Assembly: GCA_036570545.1 (NCBI GenBank)
Contig: DATCXZ010000204.1
Coordinates: 1-8,879, forward strand
Reading direction: 5' to 3'
Length of the DNA stretch: 8,879 nucleotides
DNA from: Pelagibius sp036570545
Lineage (GTDB): Bacteria; Pseudomonadota; Alphaproteobacteria; Kiloniellales; Kiloniellaceae
The position numbers were made by a program, and so were the translations under genes. Below are positions 1-5,957 of this stretch, piece by piece (the first letter of the stretch is position 1; each line of letters opens with the position of its first letter). A model generated the notes under the pieces. The model had not been told where the DNA came from. It searched no databases and worked only from the letters and a program-made list of their open reading frames with translations.

Positions 1-1
1 C

Positions 2-370
2 CCCCGCAAGCAGCCGCCGGCGGAACTCAGTCACGGCAGCCGCGACGGCCTCGACCGCCGCAAGGCCGAACGCCTCAGCCGGGGCAAGCTGCCCATCGAG
101 GCGACCCTCGACCTGCACGGGCTGCGCCAGGCCGAGGCGCACCGCCGCCTGGACGACTTCCTCGCCGACAGCCAAGCCGCCGGCAAGCGCTGCGTGCTGG
201 TAGTGACCGGCAAGGGCCTGCACAAGGAGGAGGCGGGCGTGCTGCGCTCGGCCGTGCCGCGCTGGCTGAACGAGGCGCCGAACCGGTCCCGGGTGCTCTC
301 CTTCGACTATGCCCAGCCGAAGCACGGCGGCAGCGGCGCGCTCTACGTCCTGCTGCGCCGCCGGCGCTGA
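2..370 (+). CDS. Smr-domain protein, 3' part (5' end outside window)
   Basis: This is the C-terminal 122 residues of an Smr-domain protein. The reading frame is open from base 2 and ends at TGA 368-370; the start lies outside the window. The visible part has the hallmarks of the Smr (small MutS-related) fold: LDLHG at window residues 36-40, VVTGKG around 67-72, and HGGSGALYVLL at 108-118 just before an Arg-rich end. Before LDLHG is a short basic stretch (DRRKAERLSRGKLPIEA) typical of stand-alone alphaproteobacterial Smr proteins rather than of MutS2. Smr domains in general bind or nick branched DNA or cleave RNA; which of these applies here cannot be read from the sequence. It is followed by an 81-bp gap, so it is probably not co-translated with the next gene. 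Confidence 0.9.
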   Translation, partial: PRKQPPAELSHGSRDGLDRRKAERLSRGKLPIEATLDLHGLRQAEAHRRLDDFLADSQAAGKRCVLVVTGKGLHKEEAGVLRSAVPRWLNEAPNRSRVLSFDYAQPKHGGSGALYVLLRRRR

Positions 371-451
371 AGGCCCGCGAAGCAGGAATCGCCTTCTCGG
401 CGGGAACCGTCTAAACTCCAATCCGGTTATTCGTCAGGTGACGTTCTCCAA

Positions 452-985
452 GTGACAGCGAGGCCGGCCGTGCCGCAGATCAAAGGATCCTGTCACTGCG
501 GTGCCGTAAGCTTTTCCGTGTTCTCGCGCGCCGCGGTGCCGTACATGCGTTGCTACTGCTCGATCTGTCGCAAGACGGCGGGCGGCGGCGGCTACGCCAT
601 CAACCTTTCCGGCGAGGCCGCAACCCTGGAGGTGCAGGGCAAGGAGCACGTGAGCGTCTATCATGCGCGCGGGCCGGCAGGCGATCCGAGCGGCGTCAGC
701 CCTGCCGAGCGGCATTTCTGCAAGCACTGCGGCTCGGCCCTCTATCTCTACGATTCGCGCTGGCCGGAACTGGTGCATCCCCTGGCCTCGGCGATTGACA
801 CGCCGCTGCCGCCGGCGCCGGAGAGCGTCTACATCATGCTGGAATCCAAACCAGCCTGGGTGAAGCTGCCGGCCGAGGCCAAGCGCGCCGACTGCTATGC
901 GGAATACCCCGAGGAGTCGCTGGCCGACTGGCACCGGCGCCACGGCCTCTTTGACGAGTCCGGCAGCGACAAGGGGCCGCGATGA
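452..985 (+). CDS. GFA-fold zinc protein (glutathione-dependent formaldehyde-activating enzyme/CENP-V family)
   Basis: This is a 177-residue protein of the GFA (Mss4-like) family. It has the two zinc sites of Gfa. C14 and C16 (GSCHCGAV) together with C90 and C93 (FCKHCGSAL) match the structural site. C34, C36 and C39 (RCYCSIC) match the three-cysteine catalytic site. Family members were named for S-hydroxymethylglutathione formation, but most have unknown substrates, so the activity is unproven. The start is uncertain. GTG 452 gives the longest form and has AGGTGA at 436-441, ten bases upstream. GTG 470 (MPQIKGSCHCG) has GAGG at 460-463 with a better six-base spacing and gives the shorter N-terminus usual in the family. 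The stop overlaps the next ATG (ATGA at 982-985), so it is the first gene of a three-gene coupled unit. Confidence 0.88.
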   Translation: MTARPAVPQIKGSCHCGAVSFSVFSRAAVPYMRCYCSICRKTAGGGGYAINLSGEAATLEVQGKEHVSVYHARGPAGDPSGVSPAERHFCKHCGSALYLYDSRWPELVHPLASAIDTPLPPAPESVYIMLESKPAWVKLPAEAKRADCYAEYPEESLADWHRRHGLFDESGSDKGPR

Positions 986-1386
986 CGCCATTCGGCGAGA
1001 AGCTGCGCGCGATCCGCGCGGCGCGGGGCCTGGCGCTGAAAGACATGGCCGCCGGCCTGCAGGTCTCGCCCGCCTATCTCTCGGCCATGGAGCACGGCCG
1101 GCGCGGCAAGCCGAGCCGCCGCTTCGTGCACCGCGTCTGCCAGTTTCTCGGCATCATCTGGGACGAGGCGGAGGAACTGCAGCACCTCGCCGACCTCTCG
1201 CACCCCCGCGTGGTGGTGGACACCGCCGGGCTCAGCGTGAAGGCGACGCTCTTCGCCAACCTGCTGGCCGGCCGCATCGCCGGCATGGACGAGGAAACCT
1301 TCGACCGCCTGCTGCGTGAGATCGAAAATGGCGGCACAAGGGGCGATCATCCGGCAACGACGAGCACCGACAGCGACCGACCATGA
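982..1386 (+). CDS. XRE-family helix-turn-helix regulator
   Basis: This is a 134-residue protein with an N-terminal XRE/Cro-type HTH at about residues 5-60. The core reads LALKDMAAGLQVSPAYLSAMEHG (about 17-39), with the usual Q-x-S-x-x-x-x-S-x-x-E/HG spacing. It is a likely DNA-binding transcription factor. Residues 74-85 (HPRVVVDTAGLS) start a conserved-looking helical C-terminal part of unknown role, and the last 20 residues are polar and probably disordered. There is no metal-binding, cupin or peptidase domain. ATG 982 has AAGGGG at 971-976 with five-base spacing and overlaps the GFA stop. Its own stop overlaps the PAS gene start, so the three products are probably made together. The target is unknown; autoregulation of this cluster is a reasonable guess only. 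Confidence 0.88.
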   Translation: MTPFGEKLRAIRAARGLALKDMAAGLQVSPAYLSAMEHGRRGKPSRRFVHRVCQFLGIIWDEAEELQHLADLSHPRVVVDTAGLSVKATLFANLLAGRIAGMDEETFDRLLREIENGGTRGDHPATTSTDSDRP

Positions 1387-1910
1387 CATCCACTTCCGCG
1401 GCCGACGTCATCGTGGAGCCCGAGCTTCGCGAGATCTACCACTACTGGTCCGGCAAGCGCGGCGGGCGGTGCTATCCGACACGCGCGGACATCCGGCCGG
1501 AAGAGATCAAGCGCCTGCTGCCCTTCGTTCTGCTGCTCGACGTGCTGGACGAAGGCCGCCACTTCCGCTTTCGCCTCGTTGGCACCGACGCGGCCAGCGG
1601 CATCGATCCCACGGGCAAGCTGCTGCACGAGGCGGCGCCGGGGGGTGTCTACCTGAATCACCTCAGCGCTCTCTTCAGCCGCGGCGCCGCCGGCCCGGGC
1701 GCGCTCTACAACCGCAGCAGCTACGCCTACGAGGACGCGCCGGGCCCGCGCAGCATCAGCCGGGTGTTCATGCCTCTGGCTGGGGACGGCAGCTCGGTCG
1801 ATATGCTGATGATCGGCCAGAAGGCGACGCGCGACCTGCGCAGCGGCAAATCCGCCTGGCAGGCCAATCCGCCGACAATCACCGAAGAACTCGAGGTGCG
1901 GCTGCCTTAG
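1383..1910 (+). CDS. PAS_5-type PAS domain protein
   Basis: This is a 175-residue protein with the pattern of the alphaproteobacterial single-domain PAS proteins (PAS_5 type). An N-terminal LREIYHYWSGKR (about 15-26) is followed by P-x-x-x-D-I-x-P-x-E-I (32-42), a hydrophobic strand LPFVLLLDVL, then FRFRLVGTDA (61-70). The core ends with a strand around SISRVFMPL and DMLMIGQ. There is no kinase, GGDEF, EAL or HTH output domain, no signal peptide and no membrane segment. It is therefore a stand-alone cytoplasmic sensor or ligand-binding module; the ligand cannot be inferred. ATG 1383 overlaps the HTH stop (ATGA) and has no clear ribosome site, so it probably depends on translational coupling. 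Its TAG stop lies inside the palindrome shared with hslU. It may signal to the HTH protein before it, but this rests on gene order alone. Confidence 0.85.
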   Translation: MTSTSAADVIVEPELREIYHYWSGKRGGRCYPTRADIRPEEIKRLLPFVLLLDVLDEGRHFRFRLVGTDAASGIDPTGKLLHEAAPGGVYLNHLSALFSRGAAGPGALYNRSSYAYEDAPGPRSISRVFMPLAGDGSSVDMLMIGQKATRDLRSGKSAWQANPPTITEELEVRLP

Positions 1911-1969
1911 AGCAGATCAGGGTCGGATGGAATCGCCTTCAGCGATCCATCTGACCACGATCCGATCTA
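1908..1969. repeat. 62-bp imperfect palindrome between convergent genes
   Basis: The two arms (1908-1937 and 1941-1969) agree at 23 of 29 positions when one is reverse-complemented. The ends are TAGAGCAGATC on one side and, on the other strand, TAGATCGGATC. The element fills the whole gap between the PAS gene and hslU, and its outermost three bases on each strand are the TAG stop codons of those two genes. It resembles the palindromic intergenic repeats widespread in alphaproteobacteria, but copy number cannot be judged from one window. Confidence 0.7.
1921..1956. terminator. Bidirectional terminator hairpin (PAS gene / hslU)
   Basis: GGTCGGATGGAATCGC (1921-1936) pairs with GCGATCCATCTGACC (1942-1956) around the five-base loop CTTCA, with one mismatch and one bulged A. 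It lies midway between two convergent stop codons. No T-run follows on either side, so efficiency is uncertain. Position and stem length still make it the best terminator candidate for both operons. Confidence 0.6.
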
Positions 1970-3316
1970 GAGAATGAACTTGGAGAGGTCGGCGTTCGTG
2001 GCGAGTTCGCCGACACGCTTGCGCACCATCTCGGCATCGATGCGAATGGTCTCGCCGCCGCGGTCGGTCGCCGTGAAAGAAATTTCCTCCAGCAGCTTCT
2101 CCAGCACGGTGTGCAGACGCCGGGCGCCGATATTCTCTACCGAAGAGTTGATCTCGGCTGAAAGATCGGCCAGCGCGTCGATCGCGTCCTCGGCGAAATC
2201 GAGCGTCACTTCCTCGGTTCCCATCAGCGCCTTGTACTGGCGAATCAGGCTGTTCTCCGGTTCGGTGAGAATGCGCTTGAAGTCGTCGCGGGTCAGCGCA
2301 TCGAGCTCGACGCGGATCGGCAGGCGACCCTGCAGCTCGGCCAGCATGTCCGAGGGCTTGGCCATGTGGAAAGCACCCGAGGCAATGAACAGCACGTGGT
2401 CCGTGCGCACCGGCCCATGCTTGGTGGCCACCGTGGTGCCCTCGATGAGTGGCAGCAGGTCGCGCTGAACGCCCTCGCGCGAGACGTCGGCGCCGCCGCG
2501 CTCGGAGCGCGCGGTGATCTTGTCGATCTCGTCCAGGAAGACGATGCCGTTCTGCTCGACAGTGGTGATCGCGGCGCTGACTACCGCCTCCTCGTCGAGC
2601 AGCTTGTCGCTCTCCTCGGCGATCAGCACCTCATAGGATTGCGCGACGGTCATGCGGCGCTTCTTGATGCGTCCACCCATCGCCTTGCCGAAGATGTCGC
2701 CGAGATTGAGCATGCCCATGGAGGCGCCGGGCATGCCGGGAATCTCCATGGTCGGCAACTGCATGCCGCCGGAGTCCTGCACCTCGATCTCGATTTCCTT
2801 ATCGTCGATCTCGCCCTGGCGCAGGCGGGTGCGGAACTTCTGGCGCGTGTCGGGGCTCGCCGAGGTGCCAACCAGCGCGTCGAGCACGCGCTCTTCCGCG
2901 TGCAGCTCGGCCTGGGCTTTCACCTGCTGGCGCAGCTTCTCGCGCGTCGTGTGAATGGCGACCTCGGTGAGATCGCGGATGATCTGCTCGACATCGCGGC
3001 CGACGTAGCCGACCTCGGTGAACTTGGTGGCCTCGACCTTGATGAAGGGCGCCTGCGCCAGCTTGGCGAGGCGGCGCGCGATCTCCGTCTTGCCGACGCC
3101 GGTCGGGCCGATCATCAGGATGTTCTTGGGCAGCACCTCCTCGCGCAGGTCTTCCGGGAGCTGCTGGCGGCGCCAGCGGTTGCGCAGCGCAATGGCGACG
3201 GCGCGCTTGGCATCGTTCTGACCGATGATGAAGCGGTCGAGCTCGGAGACGATCTCGCGCGGCGTGAAGAAGGAGGACTCGTTCTCGTCGCTGACGACTT
3301 TCGCTGGCTCAGCCAT
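1967..3316 (-). CDS. hslU: ATP-dependent protease ATPase subunit HslU
   Basis: HslU (ClpY) is the AAA+ unfoldase ring of the two-component HslUV protease in the cytoplasm. It unfolds substrates with ATP and feeds them into HslV. This 449-residue protein is full length. It has the N-terminal TPREIVSELDRFIIGQ region, Walker A GPTGVGKT at 70-77, the pore loop GYVG at 103-106, the inserted I-domain (about 110-240), Walker B with LDEID at 261-265, ELQGRLPIRVEL at 327-338, and the sensor-2 GARR at 397-400. It ends in DLSKFIL, the C-terminal tail that docks into HslV, so the partner interface is intact. The ATG at 3316 has GGAG six bases upstream, inside hslV, and the two genes overlap by eight bases. 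Its TAG stop lies in the palindrome at 1908-1969. Confidence 0.98.
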   Translation of the reverse strand: MAEPAKVVSDENESSFFTPREIVSELDRFIIGQNDAKRAVAIALRNRWRRQQLPEDLREEVLPKNILMIGPTGVGKTEIARRLAKLAQAPFIKVEATKFTEVGYVGRDVEQIIRDLTEVAIHTTREKLRQQVKAQAELHAEERVLDALVGTSASPDTRQKFRTRLRQGEIDDKEIEIEVQDSGGMQLPTMEIPGMPGASMGMLNLGDIFGKAMGGRIKKRRMTVAQSYEVLIAEESDKLLDEEAVVSAAITTVEQNGIVFLDEIDKITARSERGGADVSREGVQRDLLPLIEGTTVATKHGPVRTDHVLFIASGAFHMAKPSDMLAELQGRLPIRVELDALTRDDFKRILTEPENSLIRQYKALMGTEEVTLDFAEDAIDALADLSAEINSSVENIGARRLHTVLEKLLEEISFTATDRGGETIRIDAEMVRKRVGELATNADLSKFIL

Positions 3317-3884
3317 GGCGCGCTCCGCTGCTGCTCGGCAGGCTCTCGATGGTGATGTTCTCGTTGGTGTAGATGCAGATGTCGCCGGCGATCTTCATGG
3401 CTTTGCGCGCGATCGCCTCGGCGTCCAGGCCGTCGACCTCGACGAGCGCGCGCGCCGCCGCCAGAGCGAAGGAGCCACCGGAGCCGATGCCGATGAGCCC
3501 GTCCTCCGGCTCCAGCACGTCGCCGTTGCCGGTCAGCACCAGCGAGGTCTCGGCGTCGGCGACCGCCATCATGGCCTCCAGGCGGCGCAGGTAGCGGTCG
3601 GTGCGCCAGTCCTTGGCCAGCTCCACGCAGGCGCGCGTCAACTGGTTCGGATAGGTCTCGAGCTTGGCTTCCAGGCGCTCGAACAGGGTGAAGGCGTCGG
3701 CCGTGGCCCCGGCAAAGCCGGCGATGACATTATTCTTGCCGAGGCGACGCACCTTGCGGGCATTGGACTTCATCACCGTGTTGCCGAAGCTGACCTGGCC
3801 GTCGCCGGCCACCACCACCTGGTTGCCCTTGCGGACCGAGAGGATCGTGGTGCCGTGCCACTGGAGGGGAGAATTTTCGGACAT
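3309..3884 (-). CDS. hslV: ATP-dependent protease peptidase subunit HslV
   Basis: HslV (ClpQ) is the proteasome-beta-like threonine peptidase that forms a double hexamer and degrades proteins unfolded by HslU. The 191-residue sequence has the core TTILSVRK, VVVAGDGQVSFGNTVMK, GFAGATADAFTLFERLE, GNGDVLEPEDGLIGIGSGG and AGDICIYTNENI. The nucleophile should be T12, the first Thr of HGTTI. E. coli HslV has this Thr directly after Met1, whereas here eleven residues (MSENSPLQWHG) come first. No in-frame ATG, GTG or TTG lies between them, so the protein needs propeptide cleavage at G11/T12 to be active. There is no recognisable ribosome site before the ATG. The gene precedes hslU and overlaps it by eight bases, which suggests equal, coupled synthesis. 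Confidence 0.97.
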   Translation of the reverse strand: MSENSPLQWHGTTILSVRKGNQVVVAGDGQVSFGNTVMKSNARKVRRLGKNNVIAGFAGATADAFTLFERLEAKLETYPNQLTRACVELAKDWRTDRYLRRLEAMMAVADAETSLVLTGNGDVLEPEDGLIGIGSGGSFALAAARALVEVDGLDAEAIARKAMKIAGDICIYTNENITIESLPSSSGARHG

Positions 3885-3892
3885 GGACTGTC

Positions 3893-3921
3893 AAATGGGC
3901 AAAAGCGGCGGCCGGGTCAAG
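3893..3921 (-). promoter_or_regulatory. Heat-shock (sigma-32-like) promoter for hslVU
   Basis: On the minus strand CTTGACC (3921-3915) and GCCCATTT (3900-3893) are separated by 14 bases. This is close to the sigma-32 pattern CTTGAAA / CCCCATNT (5 of 7 and 7 of 8 matches), and hslVU is a known heat-shock operon. The -10 box ends only eight bases before the hslV ATG, so transcription would begin at or next to the start codon. Identified by eye only. Confidence 0.5.
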
Positions 3922-4054
3922 CCGGATTCCGCCCGTGAGACGACGGGGGCGCCCGGCTCGGCCCGCTGCCCGCCGGGGCGCATCCGTGCTGGCATCCCCT
4001 TTCCCTTCCTGATACAAGGGCGCCCTCGTTTCGAGACCCTGTAGCCGAAGGACT

Positions 4055-4068
4055 CGCCCGAAAGGGCG
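4055..4068 (+). promoter_or_regulatory. GNRA-capped hairpin in the hisB leader
   Basis: CGCCC-GAAA-GGGCG forms a five-pair, all-GC stem with a GAAA tetraloop, ending 12 bases before the hisB ATG. The only purine-rich ribosome-site-like sequence, GAAGGA (around 4047-4052), lies just upstream of it, about 28 bases from the ATG. Folding would bring it to roughly 15 bases. A role in translation is an inference. Confidence 0.35.
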
Positions 4069-4080
4069 GGCTTAGACGAT

Positions 4081-4668
4081 ATGCGCCGGGCAACCATTGA
4101 GCGGAACACCCAGGAAACCAGGATCACCGCCACGGTCGATCTCGACGGCTCCGGCACCTACCAGGTGTCGACCGGCATCGGCTTCCTCGACCACATGCTC
4201 GAGCAACTCTCCCGCCACAGCCTGATCGACATCACGCTGAAGGCCGAGGGCGATCTGCATATCGACTATCACCACACCACCGAGGACAGCGGCATCGTGA
4301 TCGGCCAGGCGGTGGCCGAGGCCCTGGGCGAGCGCAAGGGCATCTGGCGCTATGGTCAGGCGCTCATTCCGATGGACGAGACCCTGACCCGGGTGGCGCT
4401 CGATGCGTCGAACCGCCCCTATCTCATCTGGAAGGTGGATTTCAGCCGCGACAAGCTCGGCACCATGGACACCGAGTTGTTCAAGGAGTGGTTTCAGGCC
4501 TTTGCCCAGCACGCCGGCCTGACGCTGCACGTGGAGAACCTCTACGGCACGAACAATCACCATATCGTCGAGTCCTGCTTTAAGGGTCTGGCCCGCGCGC
4601 TCCGCGAGGCCATCCAAATCGACCCGCGCAAGGCCGACGCCGTGCCCTCCACCAAGGGCTCTCTCTGA
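4081..4668 (+). CDS. hisB: Imidazoleglycerol-phosphate dehydratase HisB
   Basis: HisB converts imidazole-glycerol phosphate to imidazole-acetol phosphate, the step after HisHF in histidine synthesis. The 195-residue protein is the normal length of the stand-alone dehydratase, without the N-terminal HAD phosphatase fused to it in enterobacteria. Metal-binding and catalytic motifs are present: GFLDHM at 34-39, HHTTED at 64-69, and NNHHIVES at 158-165 with H160, H161 and E164. The repeated HH-x-x-E-type motifs of the two half-domains are both intact. No alternative in-frame start exists back to the TAG at 4042, so ATG 4081 is firm. It has only a weak GGGCGGG in place of a ribosome site. It is the first gene of the cluster, divergent from hslV, with a 72-bp gap to hisH. 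Confidence 0.98.
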   Translation: MRRATIERNTQETRITATVDLDGSGTYQVSTGIGFLDHMLEQLSRHSLIDITLKAEGDLHIDYHHTTEDSGIVIGQAVAEALGERKGIWRYGQALIPMDETLTRVALDASNRPYLIWKVDFSRDKLGTMDTELFKEWFQAFAQHAGLTLHVENLYGTNNHHIVESCFKGLARALREAIQIDPRKADAVPSTKGSL

Positions 4669-4720
4669 ACGGACCGGCCGGCCCCGCCGCCCACGGCTAA
4701 GGGCCACGGCCGAAGACCAA

Positions 4721-4735
4721 GGACCGGAGGGGTCC
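4721..4735 (+). promoter_or_regulatory. hisH ribosome site in a hairpin loop
   Basis: GGACC (4721-4725) and GGTCC (4731-4735) are perfect complements, and the five loop bases are GGAGG, the Shine-Dalgarno core for hisH. The ATG follows eight bases after the extended GGAGGGG. The site may be displayed or masked by this small stem. The 72-bp hisB-hisH gap otherwise holds GC-rich short repeats, including two copies of CCACGGC. Confidence 0.45.
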
Positions 4736-4740
4736 CAACG

Positions 4741-5391
4741 ATGACCGTTGCGATCATCGACTATGGCTCGGGCAACCTGCGCTCGGCCGCCAAGTCCCTG
4801 GAGCGCGCCGCCGCCGAGGCGGGCGGCGGACCGGTGGCGGTCACCGCCGATCCGGAAATCGTGCGCCGCGCCGATCGCATCGTGCTGCCGGGTGTCGGCG
4901 CCTTCGCCGACTGCCGGCGCGGGGTGCTGGCCATCGACGGCATGATGGATGCCTTGGAGGAGGCCGTGCAGACCGGAGGCAAACCCTTTCTCGGCATCTG
5001 CGTCGGCATGCAGCTCATGGCGACTTGCGGCCTGGAATACGGCACCACCCCGGGCTTCGGCTGGATTCCCGGCGCGGTGGCGCCGCTGCAGCCGGGCCGC
5101 ACGGCGCAGGGTGCGCTGAAGGTGCCGCACATGGGCTGGAACGCACTCGACCTGCGTGACAGTAACCATCCGCTGCTGGCCGGCTTCGGGAAGACCCCCT
5201 ATGTCTACTTCGTGCACAGCTTTCACTTGCGCCCGAGCAGCGCCGATCATCTGCTGGCCACAGTCGATTACGGCGGGCCGGTGACGGCGATGGTCGGCCG
5301 CGACAATCTGGCCGGAACCCAGTTTCATCCGGAGAAGAGCCAGGCCGTTGGGCTTCGGTTGCTCGCCAATTTCCTGAGGTGGCGTCCATGA
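4741..5391 (+). CDS. hisH: Imidazole glycerol phosphate synthase glutaminase subunit HisH
   Basis: HisH is the class-I glutamine amidotransferase half of IGP synthase. It hydrolyses glutamine and passes ammonia through HisF to PRFAR. The 216-residue protein starts VAIIDYGSGNLRS, has the oxyanion-region PGVGAF at 50-55, the nucleophile C87 in LGICVGMQL, and the triad partners H196 and E198 in TQFHPEKS. PHMGWN at 129-134 belongs to the HisF-facing surface. All catalytic residues are present and length is normal for the family. ATG 4741 has a strong GGAGG eight to ten bases upstream. Its stop overlaps the GNAT gene start (ATGA at 5388-5391). Its partner hisF is two genes downstream in the same unit. 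Confidence 0.97.
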   Translation: MTVAIIDYGSGNLRSAAKSLERAAAEAGGGPVAVTADPEIVRRADRIVLPGVGAFADCRRGVLAIDGMMDALEEAVQTGGKPFLGICVGMQLMATCGLEYGTTPGFGWIPGAVAPLQPGRTAQGALKVPHMGWNALDLRDSNHPLLAGFGKTPYVYFVHSFHLRPSSADHLLATVDYGGPVTAMVGRDNLAGTQFHPEKSQAVGLRLLANFLRWRP

Positions 5392-5957
5392 GCGCAAAAG
5401 AGCCGGAGGCCACGGTCGCGGTGGATCGCCTGACCGGCTTCTACGGGCCGGACCTGCACGACCTCTGCGATGCGGCCGAGGCGGCAATTCTCCACGGGGG
5501 CGGCTTCGGCTGGCTGAGCCCGCCGCCGCGCCAGGCCATGGAGGCCTATTGGCAGGGCGTGCTGCTGGTGCCCGAGCGCGAGCTCTTCGTCGGCCGCCTC
5601 GACGGCACCATCGCCGGCTCGGCCCAGCTCGTTCGCCCGCCGCGCAACAACGAGGCCCAGAGCCTGACGGCCCACCTCACCACCTTCTTCGTGGCGCCCT
5701 GGGCGCGCGGCCACGGTCTCGCCCCCGCCCTGGTCGCCCGCGTCGAGGAGGCAGCGCGCATGGCCGGCCTGCGTGTCCTGAATCTCGACGTGCGCGAGAC
5801 CCAGACACGCGCCATCGAGGTGGTGGAGGAGGCCGGCTTCGTGCGCTGGGGCACCCACCCCCACTACGCCTGGGTGGACGAGGCCTGGGTGACCGGCTTC
5901 TATTATTACAAGGACTTGCACGGCAACGGCGCCCTGCCGGAAGGCGCCGCGCGATGA
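5388..5957 (+). CDS. GNAT-family N-acetyltransferase within the his operon
   Basis: This is a 189-residue single-domain GNAT protein. Strand beta-4 and motif A are clear: HLTTFFVAPWARGHGLAPAL (96-115), with RGHGLA at 107-112 as the acetyl-CoA pyrophosphate loop. The C-terminal part LNLDVRETQTRAIEVVEEAGF (about 131-151) is the usual beta-5/alpha-4 region. An N-terminal block (HGGGFGWLSPPPRQAMEAYW, about 36-55) and RPPRNNEAQ before the core look family-specific. The substrate is unknown and no acetylation step exists in classical histidine synthesis. ATG 5388 is chosen over the nine-base-upstream GTG 5379 because it overlaps the hisH stop (ATGA) and has GAGGTGG at 5376-5382 with five-base spacing. 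Its own TGA overlaps the hisA ATG, so it is translationally linked on both sides. Confidence 0.88.
   Translation: MSAKEPEATVAVDRLTGFYGPDLHDLCDAAEAAILHGGGFGWLSPPPRQAMEAYWQGVLLVPERELFVGRLDGTIAGSAQLVRPPRNNEAQSLTAHLTTFFVAPWARGHGLAPALVARVEEAARMAGLRVLNLDVRETQTRAIEVVEEAGFVRWGTHPHYAWVDEAWVTGFYYYKDLHGNGALPEGAAR

Larger units (their letters stand above)
3885..4080. other. Divergent hslV / hisB intergenic region
   Basis: This 196-bp region must hold the promoters of hslVU (minus) and of the his operon (plus). Apart from the heat-shock-like boxes near hslV I see a GGGCGCCC palindrome (4018-4025), a small CTCG-TTT-CGAG repeat (4025-4035) and the hairpin at 4055-4068. No histidine-rich leader peptide and no clear -35/-10 pair for hisB are visible. 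A 50-codon open frame from ATG 3894 to TAG 4042-4044 has no family signature and overlaps the presumed promoter, so it is not called as a gene. Confidence 0.5.

Noticed and set aside
391..404. Hairpin CGCC-TTCTC-GGCG after the Smr gene as a terminator
   Set aside because: The stem is only four pairs and no T-run follows; too weak to call.
2366..3355. A 329-codon open frame on the plus strand across hslU
   Set aside because: It is a shadow of hslU; its translation is Ala/Asp/Leu-rich low complexity with no recognisable domain.
3894..4044. Possible leader peptide gene upstream of hisB
   Set aside because: The 50-codon frame has no histidine run, no ribosome site and overlaps the hslV promoter region.
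4072..5487. A 471-codon open frame on the minus strand across hisB and hisH
   Set aside because: It lies antisense to two genes with complete catalytic motifs, has no family signature, and is of the kind that high-GC codon bias produces opposite real genes.
5549..5953. Possible N-terminal extension of HisA
   Set aside because: The frame is open upstream but the translation is Arg/Pro-rich and overlaps the GNAT gene; ATG 5954 gives the canonical HisA start and an ATGA overlap.
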